Origin: CAYLPU01 sp964385635
GTDB lineage: Bacteria > Chloroflexota > Anaerolineae > B4-G1
Length of the DNA stretch: 64,000 nucleotides
NCBI GenBank assembly: GCA_964385635.1
Contig: CAYLPU010000006.1
Coordinates: 21,218-85,217 of the forward strand
Direction of reading: 5' to 3'
Shown: positions 1-8,920 of the stretch, piece by piece
How positions within the stretch are numbered: position 1 is the stretch's first letter
Layout of the letters: the number at the start of each line of letters is the position of its first letter
Translations under genes and position numbers: made by a program
Notes under the pieces: generated by a model
Seen by the model: the letters and a program-made list of their open reading frames with translations, nothing else
Databases searched by the model: none
Told to the model about the DNA's origin: nothing

Positions 1-510
1 GTGACCCACGACCAGCAAGAAGCACTGGTCATGTCGGATCGTATCGCTGTAATGAATGAAGGACGCATCGAACAGTTGGGTTCCCCGGTAGAGATCTATG
101 AGAACCCTGCGAACCGGTTCGTTGCCGACTTTATCGGTCTGTCGAATTTCCTGATCGGACGGGTCACGGCGGTCGCTGAGGGCGAATGTGCAGTCGAGAC
201 CGCGGATGGGTGCATGTTCAGGTTACCGGCGGTGGATGGGCTGGCTCTCGACGAGAGTGTCATTGCCAGTCTGCGTCCTGAGAAACTGTTCTTCATTACC
301 GGGCCAGACATAGACGCCAGTTGCAGTCTCTTCGAAGGAGAGGTTACGGAGAGCATCTACTTGGGCGAGGCGACCCTGTATCAGGTCGACATCGGCGCTC
401 GTGGAAAACTTGAGGTAAAGCAGCAGAATCGGGAGGGCATGCCTACCTATCGCATTGGCGATCGTGTTAGAGTTGGATGCAGGCCAGGTGACATCAACGT
501 AGTGAGTTAG
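1..510 (+). CDS. ABC transporter ATP-binding protein, C-terminal part
   Basis: Only the last 169 residues lie in the window. The visible part opens at the switch-histidine motif (VTHDQQEAL), so the Walker A, signature and Walker B motifs are upstream and the first GTG is an internal Val codon, not a start. After the H-loop comes the usual 'SDRIAVMNEGRIEQLGSP' stretch and then a TOBE-type beta domain (about residues 45-169), as in the PotA/UgpC/MalK ATPases of polyamine and sugar importers. It would energise import at the inner face of the membrane. The binding lipoprotein 246 bases downstream is the probable partner; permeases are probably upstream, or are represented by the decayed permease at 4021-4324. 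Substrate unknown. Confidence 0.9.
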   Translation: MTHDQQEALVMSDRIAVMNEGRIEQLGSPVEIYENPANRFVADFIGLSNFLIGRVTAVAEGECAVETADGCMFRLPAVDGLALDESVIASLRPEKLFFITGPDIDASCSLFEGEVTESIYLGEATLYQVDIGARGKLEVKQQNREGMPTYRIGDRVRVGCRPGDINVVS

Positions 511-756
511 AGCGAATGCTTATCCGCTTCCGGTGCCTGTGTCTGCAATAGAATTCCGTGAAAGGGGGTGATGTAGCATACGGCTGTTCGAGGAGTAGTC
601 CGTAGTGGCTAGTGGGTTGCACGCACGGTCGGTCTGTACTAGGATCTCCGGTTGTGAGGTTTCGGGGATGCGAAACTGCGTGGGTCATACCACGACTGCC
701 CGATGCGGAAAAGGAAAAGTGGATCCTAGAAATGCATAGATAAGGAGGCATTTGAA

Positions 757-1890
757 ATGACCACGAATCGCAGAGTATGGTTGACAGTAGCGCTGGGTAT
801 TTGTGTTGTCCTCGTGCTAGGCACGGCTTGTGGTGGGCCTGCGCCGACGGAACAGAAACCTACCGAGGCAGCGCAGCCTACCGAGGAAGAGGACAAGGGC
901 GTGGTGGTGCCGGCTCACTGGGGTGGCGCCGCGGGTGAAGTAGCTCGCAAGCAATATGACAGTTTCGAGGAGGAAACCGATACCAAGGTCAACGATGTCA
1001 CCATGGTTACCGGAGAGGTGCTGGCCAAGATGTCCGCCATGCAATCCACGGGCCAATGGCAATGGGACCTGGTTGAGGTAGAACCTTTCGTGATCTATCA
1101 GCGAGAGTTCGAGAATGCCTGGGCGGATATTGATTACAGCTTGTGGGATGAAGCAGACTTGGAGGCAATGCCGGAGGAGCATCGCCAAAAGGACAGGGTA
1201 AGAAATTCTTTGGGATCCCTTCGGTTCTGCTGGAATCCGGATGAGTTCGAGAAAGGTCCAGAAGGCTGGGTGGATTTCTATGACACAGAGCGGTTTCCGG
1301 GCAAAAGGGCCGTGACCGACTTTGCTAACTATGTGCTGGAGGGGGCCCTGCTGGCTGATGGCGTCGCACCCGAGGACTTGTACCCGCTGGACTACGATCG
1401 GGCCTTGGCAAAGATGGACACGATCGCTGACGATCTTGTGTTCTTCGTCGGAGGACCTCCCGGTATAGAACTGCTGGTCAACGGTGAGGTATCGCTCGTC
1501 TTCACGTGGAGTCCGGCCATCTTCCGCGCCATCGATTCCGAAGCCAACATTACTTGGGGCCTCGGTCAATGCCCCGCCTACGGCGGCTTCCTAGTGATTC
1601 CCAAGAATTCACCAAACCCGGAGAATGCGCAAAAGCTAATGGCCTACCTGAACCGTGCCGACGTTGTGTGGAAGGCCATTGTAGCGACCGGCGGTTCGCC
1701 CACGAACGCAAATGCCCTGCCGTACATTACGGATGAAAAGGCCCTGGCTCGAATGGTAACGACGCCAGAAAACATCTCCAAAATGTACTTCCCCGACTAC
1801 GAGTGGTACGCGGAGATAGACCCGGACACCGGCTTGTCAAATGATGAGGTCGCACGCGAGAAACTCGAGGAATGGAAGTTGACGCACTAG
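757..1890 (+). CDS. extracellular solute-binding lipoprotein (family 1 / PotD-like)
   Basis: A 377-residue protein with an N-terminal signal peptide and lipobox (LGTAC, Cys near residue 25), followed by a Thr/Glu/Pro-rich tether (about 27-47) and a periplasmic-binding fold. The start has a strong Shine-Dalgarno (AAGGAGG) about 8 bases upstream. Motifs such as 'AYGGFLVIPKNSPNPENAQKLMAY' (quoted in part: GGFLVIPKNSPN) match the late hinge region of family-1 and polyamine-type binding proteins. It should capture a solute outside the cell for the importer whose ATPase ends at 510. The 246-base gap contains a sequence nearly complementary to the 16S 3' end (560-572) that serves no evident gene. 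Ligand cannot be inferred. Confidence 0.85.
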   Translation: MTTNRRVWLTVALGICVVLVLGTACGGPAPTEQKPTEAAQPTEEEDKGVVVPAHWGGAAGEVARKQYDSFEEETDTKVNDVTMVTGEVLAKMSAMQSTGQWQWDLVEVEPFVIYQREFENAWADIDYSLWDEADLEAMPEEHRQKDRVRNSLGSLRFCWNPDEFEKGPEGWVDFYDTERFPGKRAVTDFANYVLEGALLADGVAPEDLYPLDYDRALAKMDTIADDLVFFVGGPPGIELLVNGEVSLVFTWSPAIFRAIDSEANITWGLGQCPAYGGFLVIPKNSPNPENAQKLMAYLNRADVVWKAIVATGGSPTNANALPYITDEKALARMVTTPENISKMYFPDYEWYAEIDPDTGLSNDEVAREKLEEWKLTH

Positions 1891-1964
1891 TCACCGCGGC
1901 GCAAAGTGGCCAGCGGCGATCCGGACAGTGTGAGCATTCTGAGGTAACCAAAAGCCGTACAGAA

Positions 1965-2004
1965 GGGTGCGGTCTGACAACGAATCGGTGTTCAGGCCGC
2001 ACCC
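1965..2004 (+). other. GC-rich hairpin between binding protein and AOR
   Basis: GGGTGCGG at 1965 pairs with CCGCACCC ending at 2004, extended by CTGA/TCAG on the loop side. No T-run follows, so this is either a rho-independent-like stop without a U tract, an mRNA 3' stabiliser, or a 5'-leader structure of the AOR gene. Confidence 0.35.
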
Positions 2005-2084
2005 TGCGATCAAGTTCACTACTCAGAGAAGAGCAAAGCGAGATTGGTCGTTTTGCTGTGCCGTAAAACATGCGGAGAAACTCA

Positions 2085-3938
2085 ATGGAGCACGGGTATC
2101 ATGAACGCTTGCTGTGGATAGATTTGACGGAAGGAAGTTCCAAGATTGAGCCCCTGGAGGGAACTCTCATCGAGAACTATATCGGTGGCAAGGGCTTCGG
2201 TGCACGTTTGCTGTGTGACACGGTTAAGGATAAAACCGACGCCTTCGACCCGTCTAACCTCCTGATGTTCCTGCCCGGACCCCTGACGGGCACGGTGGCT
2301 CCCTCGATGCGCGAGGTGATTGTCTTCAAATCCCCTTTGACTGGAACGTATGGCGATTCGTTCCACGGCGGGACCTTGGGCCCCGAGATCAAGTATGCCG
2401 GTTATGATGGCATCGTCATCACCGGTCGGGCCAATGCGCCTGTCTATCTCTACATTGATGACGATCAGGTGGAGGTCAGGGATGCTGCTTTTCTGTGGGG
2501 CAAGGACACTTATCAGACCTACGAGAGCCTCTACGAGGAACTGAGAGACCGCACCTTCAAGATTGCCTGCATCGGCCCAGCGGGCGAAAACCTGGTACGC
2601 TTCGCCTTGATCGACGCTACGCCCCATCGCCAGGCCGGCCGCTGCGGCGGCGGGGCGGTGATGGGTTCCAAGAATCTCAAGGCCATCGTCGTGCGAGGAA
2701 CTCATCGTTTGACTGTGGCCCAGCCGGAGCGTTTCCTGTCGGCCGTGCGTATGTCCTGGGAACAGATCAGGGGTAGGCCGAAGGTGAGCATCGTTACAGA
2801 GTTAGGGACACTAAATTGCTTTGAAGCCCATAGCGACCTGGCCCTCTTCCCTGTCTACAACGCCAGGCAGGCTTCCTTTCCGGGGGCAGGCAAGATAGAT
2901 GGGGTGATACACCATAAACACATCTGGCTGCGCAATACGGCCTGCATGGGCTGTATCATCGCCTGTAGCAAGATCGGCGTTCTGCGCCGTGGTCCTCATA
3001 AGGGCACCGTCTGCGAAAACGTGGAGTACGAGAGCCTCGCCTTGATGGGCAGCAACTTGGGAATCGACCATCTTGAGGGAGTAGCCTATGCCTGTCACCT
3101 ATGCGATGTGCTGGGCCTGGACACCATATCCGCCGGTGGAGTGATCGGCTTCGCCATGGAGGCGTTGGAACGGGGCCACCTGCGGCCGGAGGACGTAGAT
3201 GGCTTGGATCTCAAGTTCGGTTCATATAAGGCGGTGCACCGTGTTCTGGAGATGATCGCCTTTCGGCAGGGAATTGGTGACGTCTTGGCCGAGGGCGTGA
3301 AACGCGCCGCGGAACAAGTCGGTCAGGATTCGTACAAGTACGCCGTACACACCAAGGGGCTGGAGATGCCTGGTTACGACCCGCGCGGGTTGCCTGGCCA
3401 CGGTCTGGGCTACATGACCGGCGACAAAGGTGGCGAGCACACGCAAGGTTACATGGTAGGTTACGAGGCCTGGGGAGGAACCTGGCGCGGTCGCAAGTTC
3501 GAGCGTTTCGGCGTAGAAGGCAAGGCTGAAGTTCTGGTCTGGCTGCAGAACCGTCAGGTCGGGACTAATACATTGGTCAAGTGCGACTTTACCGGCATTG
3601 CGCTCGAAACCTTTGCCGAGATGTTGAGCGCGGTCACCGGCACTGAGTACACAGCCGAGGACATCAACCTCGTGGGTGAGCGCATCTACAACTTGACGCG
3701 GCTGTTCAACCTGCGCGAGGGTTTCACCCGCAAGGACGACGATGTGGCCTATCGCTGCCGCGAGGATCCATTACCCGACGAACCGGTCAAGGGCCGCCGA
3801 TTGACCCGCGAGGACCTGGACTATATGCTGGATGACTATTACCAGATCCGGGGCTGGGACGAGCAAGGCGTGCCAACGCCGAAGAAGCTGAAAGAACTGG
3901 GGCTGGAGGCAGACGGGCAACACCTAGGCATCCTGTGA
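2085..3938 (+). CDS. aldehyde:ferredoxin oxidoreductase (tungsten type), copy 1
   Basis: A 617-residue AOR-family protein, the normal family length. These enzymes oxidise aldehydes to acids with a bis-pterin tungsten cofactor and pass electrons through a [4Fe-4S] cluster to ferredoxin. The cluster ligands are visible: Cys287, Cys290 and Cys294 in ACMGCIIAC, and Cys340 in HLCDVLGLDT. The N-terminal 'YHERLLWIDLTEG' and the 'GPAGENLVRFA' and 'GGGAVMGSKNLKAI' cofactor-binding stretches are typical. ATG 2085 is preferred over ATG 2070 because GGAG lies 7 bases before it and the second AOR begins at the equivalent residue. No ferredoxin gene is adjacent; the one at 12046 may serve both copies. Aldehyde substrate unknown. 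Confidence 0.93.
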   Translation: MEHGYHERLLWIDLTEGSSKIEPLEGTLIENYIGGKGFGARLLCDTVKDKTDAFDPSNLLMFLPGPLTGTVAPSMREVIVFKSPLTGTYGDSFHGGTLGPEIKYAGYDGIVITGRANAPVYLYIDDDQVEVRDAAFLWGKDTYQTYESLYEELRDRTFKIACIGPAGENLVRFALIDATPHRQAGRCGGGAVMGSKNLKAIVVRGTHRLTVAQPERFLSAVRMSWEQIRGRPKVSIVTELGTLNCFEAHSDLALFPVYNARQASFPGAGKIDGVIHHKHIWLRNTACMGCIIACSKIGVLRRGPHKGTVCENVEYESLALMGSNLGIDHLEGVAYACHLCDVLGLDTISAGGVIGFAMEALERGHLRPEDVDGLDLKFGSYKAVHRVLEMIAFRQGIGDVLAEGVKRAAEQVGQDSYKYAVHTKGLEMPGYDPRGLPGHGLGYMTGDKGGEHTQGYMVGYEAWGGTWRGRKFERFGVEGKAEVLVWLQNRQVGTNTLVKCDFTGIALETFAEMLSAVTGTEYTAEDINLVGERIYNLTRLFNLREGFTRKDDDVAYRCREDPLPDEPVKGRRLTREDLDYMLDDYYQIRGWDEQGVPTPKKLKELGLEADGQHLGIL

Positions 3939-4020
3939 GTTCCAGGCTTATGATCATGGCGAGAGGAGGGGTACCAGGGTATTCGTCTCTGTGATGCCAT
4001 GCCCGATTCTGCGACGCTGA

Positions 4021-4324
4021 GCAACCATTTGGCTGTTATGGACTTTCTTTCAGACGATACCGCGGGAAATAGAGGATGCTGCTAAGATCAATGGAGCAGG
4101 ACGGGTCAGAGTCTTGGGTAGCATATTCTTACCTTTGGCAGCACCGGGGATTGCAGCGAGCGGTACTCTCACATTCATCTCCTCGTGGAATAACTAGCTA
4201 TTCTCATCTGTGATGGGAGGTCATACTCGCTTCAAATGAAGTCATGACCTTCATGGTCTTTATCCTCCTTGCTCTATTTTACAGACAGCTCCTCAAGGGG
4301 TTCTCGGCAGCCTACCTCAGGTGA
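4021..4324 (+). pseudogene. decayed MalG-type ABC permease remnant
   Basis: Read by eye in the 609-base gap after the AOR. From 4030 the frame gives 'WLLWTFFQTIPREIEDAAKI' followed by NGAGRVRVLGSIFLPLAAPG, the EAA cytoplasmic loop of sugar-type (MalG/UgpE) permeases, then SSWNN, a TAG at 4195, LFSSVMGG and a TGA at 4237. After a +1 shift a second frame (4244-4324) gives FILLALFYRQLLKGFSAAYL, the usual permease C-terminus. About 150 N-terminal residues and some 40 before the end are missing. This is a broken relic of an importer that once stood here, possibly the partner of the ATPase and binding protein upstream. Confidence 0.8.
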
Positions 4325-4350
4325 ACCCGTTTCGGGCTAGGAGGAACTCT

Positions 4351-4379
4351 CTGAACATTAGGGAGCATGAGCGTATAAT
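4351..4379 (+). promoter_or_regulatory. candidate sigma-70 promoter for the alcohol dehydrogenase gene
   Basis: CTGAAC (4351-4356), a 17-base spacer and a perfect TATAAT (4374-4379). It lies about 165 bases before the dehydrogenase start, giving a long leader. The rest of 4325-4547 shows no other gene. Confidence 0.5.
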
Positions 4380-4547
4380 AGTATCTCACTCTGCTACGTC
4401 TGCTAGAGGTGAACGATGGTGAGCCAGAAACTCTGCTTTGCTCCATTTCCGGTTCATCTATGTATGTCGTGCAGATTGTTTAGATGACCAACTTGCAACA
4501 GGCTTTTGAGCTTTCCGAGAGCTCTCTGTATCAGGGAGGTGAAGCCA

Positions 4548-5825
4548 ATGACAAGTGAAACTGCTTTTACGATGGATACGTCCAGCATCAAGTATGGTCC
4601 CGGCGTCACACGCGAAGTAGGGCACGACATGAAACAGTTGAGCGCCAGGCGCGTGATGGTCGTGACCGATCCCAACCTGGCGGACAGCAAGCCGGTCTCT
4701 ATCGCACTTGAAGCGTTACGGGCAGAAGAAATAGATGCCGTGCTCTTTGATCGTGTGCATATCGAGCCCACGGACGTCTCCTTCAAAGAAGCCATTCAAT
4801 TTGCGACGGACGGTCAGTTCGATGGGTACGTCGCTGTCGGTGGCGGTTCGACTGTGGACACGGCCAAGGCCGCTAACTTGTACGCCACCTATCCGGCGGA
4901 TTTCCTCGCCTACGTCAATCCACCCATCGGCGAGGGACGCCCGATCCCGGGACGACTGAAGCCTCTGATTGCCATACCCACCACAGCAGGTACGGGCAGC
5001 GAGACAACCGGCGTGGCGATTTTCGATCTCCTGGAGATGCACGCCAAGACAGGCATTGCCCATCGCGCGCTGCGCCCGGTGATGGGCATTGTGGACCCCA
5101 ATAACACCCGCACGCTTCCCAGGATGGTAGCGGCTTGCACGGGTCTGGATGTGCTGTGCCACGCGCTCGAGTCGCTCACGGCGCTTCCGTTTCACCAACG
5201 GCCAGCGCCTGAACACCCCGGTTTGCGGCCTGCTTATCAGGGATCCAACCCGATCAGCGATGTGTGGGCCTCGCGGGCGATTGAGATGGTTTCTCAGAAC
5301 ATTGTCCGTGCGATTGAAGACCTCTCCGACGACGAAGCGCGCGGTCAGATGTTGCTTGCAGCCTCCTTTGCGGGCATCGGTTTCGGGAACGCTGGCGTTC
5401 ATCTGCCACATGGGATGTCGTATCCGGTGTCTGGCATGGTGCGCGATTTTGTGCCTGAGGAGTATCCGCCGGATCACCCGATCATTCCGCACGGCATGGC
5501 CGTCACTCTCAACGCTCCCGCCGTGTTTCGCTTTACCGCGCCGGCAAATCCGGAGCGCCATCTCTACGCTGCTCAGTTGATGGGTGTGGACACATCCGAC
5601 GTGGACCCAGAAGACGCCGGTGAACTGCTCGCCGGTGCGATTGTCGCTTTGATGCGTCGCACCGGTATGCCCAATGGGCTGAGCGCCGTGGGCTACGGGC
5701 CAGACGATGTGGATCAACTGGTCGCCGGCACTTTGCCGCAGCACCGTGTTACCAAACTTGCGCCACGTCCGGCCGATGCAGAGGATCTCAAGCAGCTCTT
5801 CCGGGACTCCATGGCATGCTGGTAA
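4548..5825 (+). CDS. iron-containing alcohol dehydrogenase, hydroxyacid-oxoacid transhydrogenase type
   Basis: A 425-residue group III (iron-dependent) dehydrogenase. Visible: the nucleotide loop GGGSTVDTAKAAN, the IPTTAGTGSETT motif, and metal-ligand motifs GLDVLCHALES, VHLPHGMSYPVSG and IPHGMAVTL. The HGMSYPVSGMV block and the APANPERHLYAAQLMG stretch resemble ADHFE1-type transhydrogenases, which move hydride between hydroxyacids (for example 4-hydroxybutyrate) and 2-oxoacids, more than simple alcohol dehydrogenases. ATG 4548 follows GGGAGG at good spacing; an upstream in-frame ATG at 4506 has none. It sits 25 bases before the UroD-family gene, probably one transcript. It could produce or consume an aldehyde handled by the AOR enzymes (inference). 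Confidence 0.88.
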   Translation: MTSETAFTMDTSSIKYGPGVTREVGHDMKQLSARRVMVVTDPNLADSKPVSIALEALRAEEIDAVLFDRVHIEPTDVSFKEAIQFATDGQFDGYVAVGGGSTVDTAKAANLYATYPADFLAYVNPPIGEGRPIPGRLKPLIAIPTTAGTGSETTGVAIFDLLEMHAKTGIAHRALRPVMGIVDPNNTRTLPRMVAACTGLDVLCHALESLTALPFHQRPAPEHPGLRPAYQGSNPISDVWASRAIEMVSQNIVRAIEDLSDDEARGQMLLAASFAGIGFGNAGVHLPHGMSYPVSGMVRDFVPEEYPPDHPIIPHGMAVTLNAPAVFRFTAPANPERHLYAAQLMGVDTSDVDPEDAGELLAGAIVALMRRTGMPNGLSAVGYGPDDVDQLVAGTLPQHRVTKLAPRPADAEDLKQLFRDSMACW

Positions 5826-5850
5826 CCCGGTGATCTGGAGGAAGTTCGAA

Positions 5851-6999
5851 ATGGAGTTGACCAGCCGCGAGAGGGTCTTGTTGGCTCTGAACCATGAGGA
5901 GCCCGACCGTGTGCCGATTGCCTTTGGAGCAGAAGGGGCCACGTCTATGCTCGTGCCGGCGTACGAGAACCTGAAGCGGCACCTGGGGATAGATAGCAAG
6001 ACGAGGCTTTTCGATCGTGCCTTCCAGTACGCTCGCATTGACGAGGAGGTCATGGCACACTTTCAAGCCGACCTTCGGCCTCTGGTGTGTCCAGTCTCTG
6101 CCCGCTGTGCTCCCGTAGACGGCCCAGGTGATTCGTTCATCGATCTGTGGGGCATCACTTATCAGCGCCTTCCCGGTGGGTATTACTATGACATGATCTC
6201 GCAGCCCCTGCAAGGAGCGCTCATGCCCAAAGACCTGGAGGAGTACCCCTGGCCGGACCCCGAGATGATGCTAGACCTGAGTGGCTTGGCCGACAGAGCC
6301 CGGCAGTTGCGCCGGGAAGGCCAGTATGCAATTGTTGGAATCCCAGGAGGCCCCAGTTCGATTTTCGAATTGGCGTATTGCCTGCGAGGCATGCCAGAGT
6401 TCATGATGGATCTGGCAGGCAATCCAGAGATGGCCCACGCCTTGTTTCGTCGCCTGACTGATTTGGCGAAGGCCACGACCGCGCAGTTCTTGCGCGAGGT
6501 GGGAGACTACATCGATATATTTCGGCTGGGGGACGATCTGGGTATGCAAACCGGTCCCTTCATCTCTCCCAGGATGTACCGCGAAATGGTCAAGCCATAC
6601 ATGCGGGAGTACTACTCCCTGATCCACAACTTAACGGACGCCCGTCTGTACCTGCACTCCTGTGGCAGTGTCTACAGACTGATAGAAGACCTGATCGAGA
6701 TCGGAGTGGATGTGCTCAACCCGGTTCAGGTCAGTGCCAGGGACATGGATCCCCAACGGCTCAAGCGAGAGTTTGGCGACCGGCTCTGCTTCTGCGGGGG
6801 TATAGACACCCAGCATGTGCTTCCACAAGGGACGCCGGAAGAGGTGCGGGAGGAGGTGCGACGTCGCATTGGGGAACTGGCACCGGGCGGCGGTTACTTG
6901 CTGGCCGCTGTACACGCCATCCAACCTGACGTACCTCCTGAGAACGTCTGCGTGATGTTTGAGGCAGCGTTGAGCTATGGACAATATCCTGTACAGTAG
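5851..6999 (+). CDS. uroporphyrinogen decarboxylase-family (methyltransferase-like) protein
   Basis: A 382-residue UroD-superfamily protein starting TSRERVLLALNHEEPDRVP, the opening typical of catabolic family members such as MtaA/MtbA/CmuA-type corrinoid methyltransferases rather than haem-pathway HemE. The C-terminal half shows 'LYLHSCGSVYRLIEDLIEIG', VDVLNPVQ and LCFCGGIDTQHVLP: a conserved His-x-Cys followed by Asn-Pro and a late Gly-Gly-x-Asp, positions used for zinc and substrate binding in the methyltransferase branch. ATG 5851 follows GGAGG. No corrinoid protein is encoded in the window, so methyl transfer is only a hypothesis; its place between a dehydrogenase and an importer argues for a degradative role. 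Confidence 0.85.
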   Translation: MELTSRERVLLALNHEEPDRVPIAFGAEGATSMLVPAYENLKRHLGIDSKTRLFDRAFQYARIDEEVMAHFQADLRPLVCPVSARCAPVDGPGDSFIDLWGITYQRLPGGYYYDMISQPLQGALMPKDLEEYPWPDPEMMLDLSGLADRARQLRREGQYAIVGIPGGPSSIFELAYCLRGMPEFMMDLAGNPEMAHALFRRLTDLAKATTAQFLREVGDYIDIFRLGDDLGMQTGPFISPRMYREMVKPYMREYYSLIHNLTDARLYLHSCGSVYRLIEDLIEIGVDVLNPVQVSARDMDPQRLKREFGDRLCFCGGIDTQHVLPQGTPEEVREEVRRRIGELAPGGGYLLAAVHAIQPDVPPENVCVMFEAALSYGQYPVQ

Positions 7000-7101
7000 T
7001 TTGCAGAGAGAGAAAGGGGGTGATAGCGGGGAAGGTTAAGACTGAACGATTGTCTGTATTGGGTCAGGATAAGAAACTAATCGAATTAAGGAGGAGCAAA
7101 C

Positions 7102-8874
7102 ATGAAACGGCTAGTCCTAACAATCAGTATTCTCATCGTGGCATCAATGCTGCTTTCCGCCTGCGCCACACCGACCCCTGAGGCCACGACGGCGCCACCG
7201 GAGGTGCCAACGGAAGCGCCAACGGAGGCGCCGACAGAAGCGCCGGCAGAAGCACCAGTGGAAGAACCGGGTGGTGGTTCCATCGTCATGGCCGACATGG
7301 AGCCCAACATCATGAACCCTTACATCGCCTCCGAGGCCATTGCCCGTGCCTGCATCGCTCTGGCGCAAAGGGGACTGGTGGGCGTGGACCCCGATGGCAA
7401 CTGGTTCCCGGCGCTGGCGGCCGAGATCCCAACCGTGGAGAACGGCGGCGTATCTGCGGATGGCAAGACCATCACCTGGAGACTGCGGCCGGGACTGAAG
7501 TGGTCCGACGGCACGCCGCTCACCCCCGACGACGTCAAGTTCACCTGGGAAGCGGTCTCTCACCCGGAGAGCACAGCCACGCAGACACAGGGCTTTAACC
7601 TCATCGAAGACATTGAGACGCCAGACGAGGTCACAGCAGTGGTTCACTATTCCGAGTTCTACGCCGCCTGGATCACCCAGTTCGCGCTGGGACTTCTGCC
7701 CAGGAGCGCCGGAGAGCCGGCAGACATGGGGAACTGGGAGTGGAACCGCACGCTCGATCCGACCAACGGTCCCTTCATGCTGACGGAGTGGGTGGCCTCG
7801 GACCACATGATCTACGAGCGGAACCCCTACTGGCACGAGGAGGGGAAACCGTACCTGGATAAGATCTACTACCCCATGGTCTTCGAGCTGGAAACTCAGC
7901 GCCAGATGTTACTCGCTGGAGAGAACGACATGCACCACTGGCTGGACTCAGAATACGTCAACCAGATGGAGCAGGAGGGCATGACCGTACAGCTCAGTCC
8001 CTCTCCTTACTGGTACCGGATCCAGTTCAAGTTGAGTGAGTTTGGTGATGAGCGGGCTTCGCCTCCGGCCAATCCGCATCCCATCCTGGGCGACCCCAAG
8101 GTCCGCGGGGCACTCTTCTACGCGTTCAACAAAGAGGAGATCACGTACAACTACGTTGAGCCTGTGCTCGTGCATTCCATGTTCTACCGCGGTGCTTACA
8201 ACTGCGAGGACGAGTTGGAGCCCTACGAGTACAATCCGGACCAGGCCATGGCCTTGTTGGAGGAGGCGGGCTGGACAGACGAGGACGGCGACGGCATTCG
8301 CGAGTGCCACGGCTGCATGTATGCCGAGGAAGGCGCTCCCATGCGGCTGATGATCAGCACCTACTCAGGCTGGGGCGTCGAGGACAACGAAATAGTTGCG
8401 GTGGAAAACCTCAAGGCCGTTGGCGTGGACGCCTACGTCCAGAACTTTGAGCCCACCATCCTCTACGGGACCTACGGCGAGGGCTCACCGGCCCGCAAGG
8501 GCGAGTTCGACATCCTCTTCTGGGACTATGAGCTGGGTGTCGATCCTCACTCAAAAGCCGAGGACTTTTATGCCACGTGGCGGATTCCGACGGAGGAAGA
8601 CCCCGGTGGCTTTAACTGTACGCGTATCTCGGACGAGGAGATCGACGAGTGGCTAAAGATCGCCGGCAGCACGCCGGACGTGGCGACGCGCAAGGAGGCC
8701 TACTGCAACATCGCCAGGAAGATTCGCAACGAGATCTTCTCGGAGTGGGTCATTGGTGTGGGCACGAGTCCTTCCGCCAGCAGCCCAAGGGTGAAAGGCT
8801 GGTTAGTCAACGAGACCTTTATGCCCTACGGTTGCCTCGGCTGGGACGCCGAAAATTGGTACATTGAGGAATGA
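7102..8874 (+). CDS. ABC transporter substrate-binding lipoprotein, family 5 (peptide/nickel type)
   Basis: A 590-residue DppA/OppA-class protein. It has a signal peptide with lipobox (LLSAC, Cys near residue 21) and a tether of repeated (P)TEAP units (about residues 24-55), then the family-5 core with 'LRPGLKWSDGTPLTPDDV', the family signature. AAGGAGGAG lies just before the start. It probably feeds the two permeases at 9954-11901 although a DUF1847 gene and a terminator-like hairpin intervene. Family members bind peptides, sugars, nickel chelates or other organics, so the ligand is open. A sequence nearly complementary to the 16S 3' end lies at 7012-7024, 78 bases upstream of the start. Confidence 0.9.
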   Translation: MKRLVLTISILIVASMLLSACATPTPEATTAPPEVPTEAPTEAPTEAPAEAPVEEPGGGSIVMADMEPNIMNPYIASEAIARACIALAQRGLVGVDPDGNWFPALAAEIPTVENGGVSADGKTITWRLRPGLKWSDGTPLTPDDVKFTWEAVSHPESTATQTQGFNLIEDIETPDEVTAVVHYSEFYAAWITQFALGLLPRSAGEPADMGNWEWNRTLDPTNGPFMLTEWVASDHMIYERNPYWHEEGKPYLDKIYYPMVFELETQRQMLLAGENDMHHWLDSEYVNQMEQEGMTVQLSPSPYWYRIQFKLSEFGDERASPPANPHPILGDPKVRGALFYAFNKEEITYNYVEPVLVHSMFYRGAYNCEDELEPYEYNPDQAMALLEEAGWTDEDGDGIRECHGCMYAEEGAPMRLMISTYSGWGVEDNEIVAVENLKAVGVDAYVQNFEPTILYGTYGEGSPARKGEFDILFWDYELGVDPHSKAEDFYATWRIPTEEDPGGFNCTRISDEEIDEWLKIAGSTPDVATRKEAYCNIARKIRNEIFSEWVIGVGTSPSASSPRVKGWLVNETFMPYGCLGWDAENWYIEE

Positions 8875-8920
8875 GATTGGTCTGTGGGGGAGGCGTCTTG
8901 CCGCCTCCCCCCAACCAATC
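8875..8920 (+). terminator. terminator-like hairpin after the binding-protein gene
   Basis: Starting at the base after the stop codon, GATTGG pairs with CCAATC and an inner GGGGGAGGCG (8886-8895) pairs with CGCCTCCCCC (8902-8911). A weak T-rich run (ACTTTT) follows some bases later. It would dampen readthrough so that the binding protein is made in excess over the permeases. Confidence 0.6.

Noticed and set aside
4716..6053. Long open frame (445 codons) on the - strand across the dehydrogenase gene
   Set aside because: It mirrors a well-conserved + strand gene, has no recognisable domain, and its codon pattern is that of a GC-rich antisense frame.
5851..6999. HemE, uroporphyrinogen decarboxylase of haem synthesis
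   Set aside because: The His-x-Cys and late Gly-Gly-x-Asp pattern and the catabolic context fit the methyltransferase-like branch; no other haem genes are nearby.
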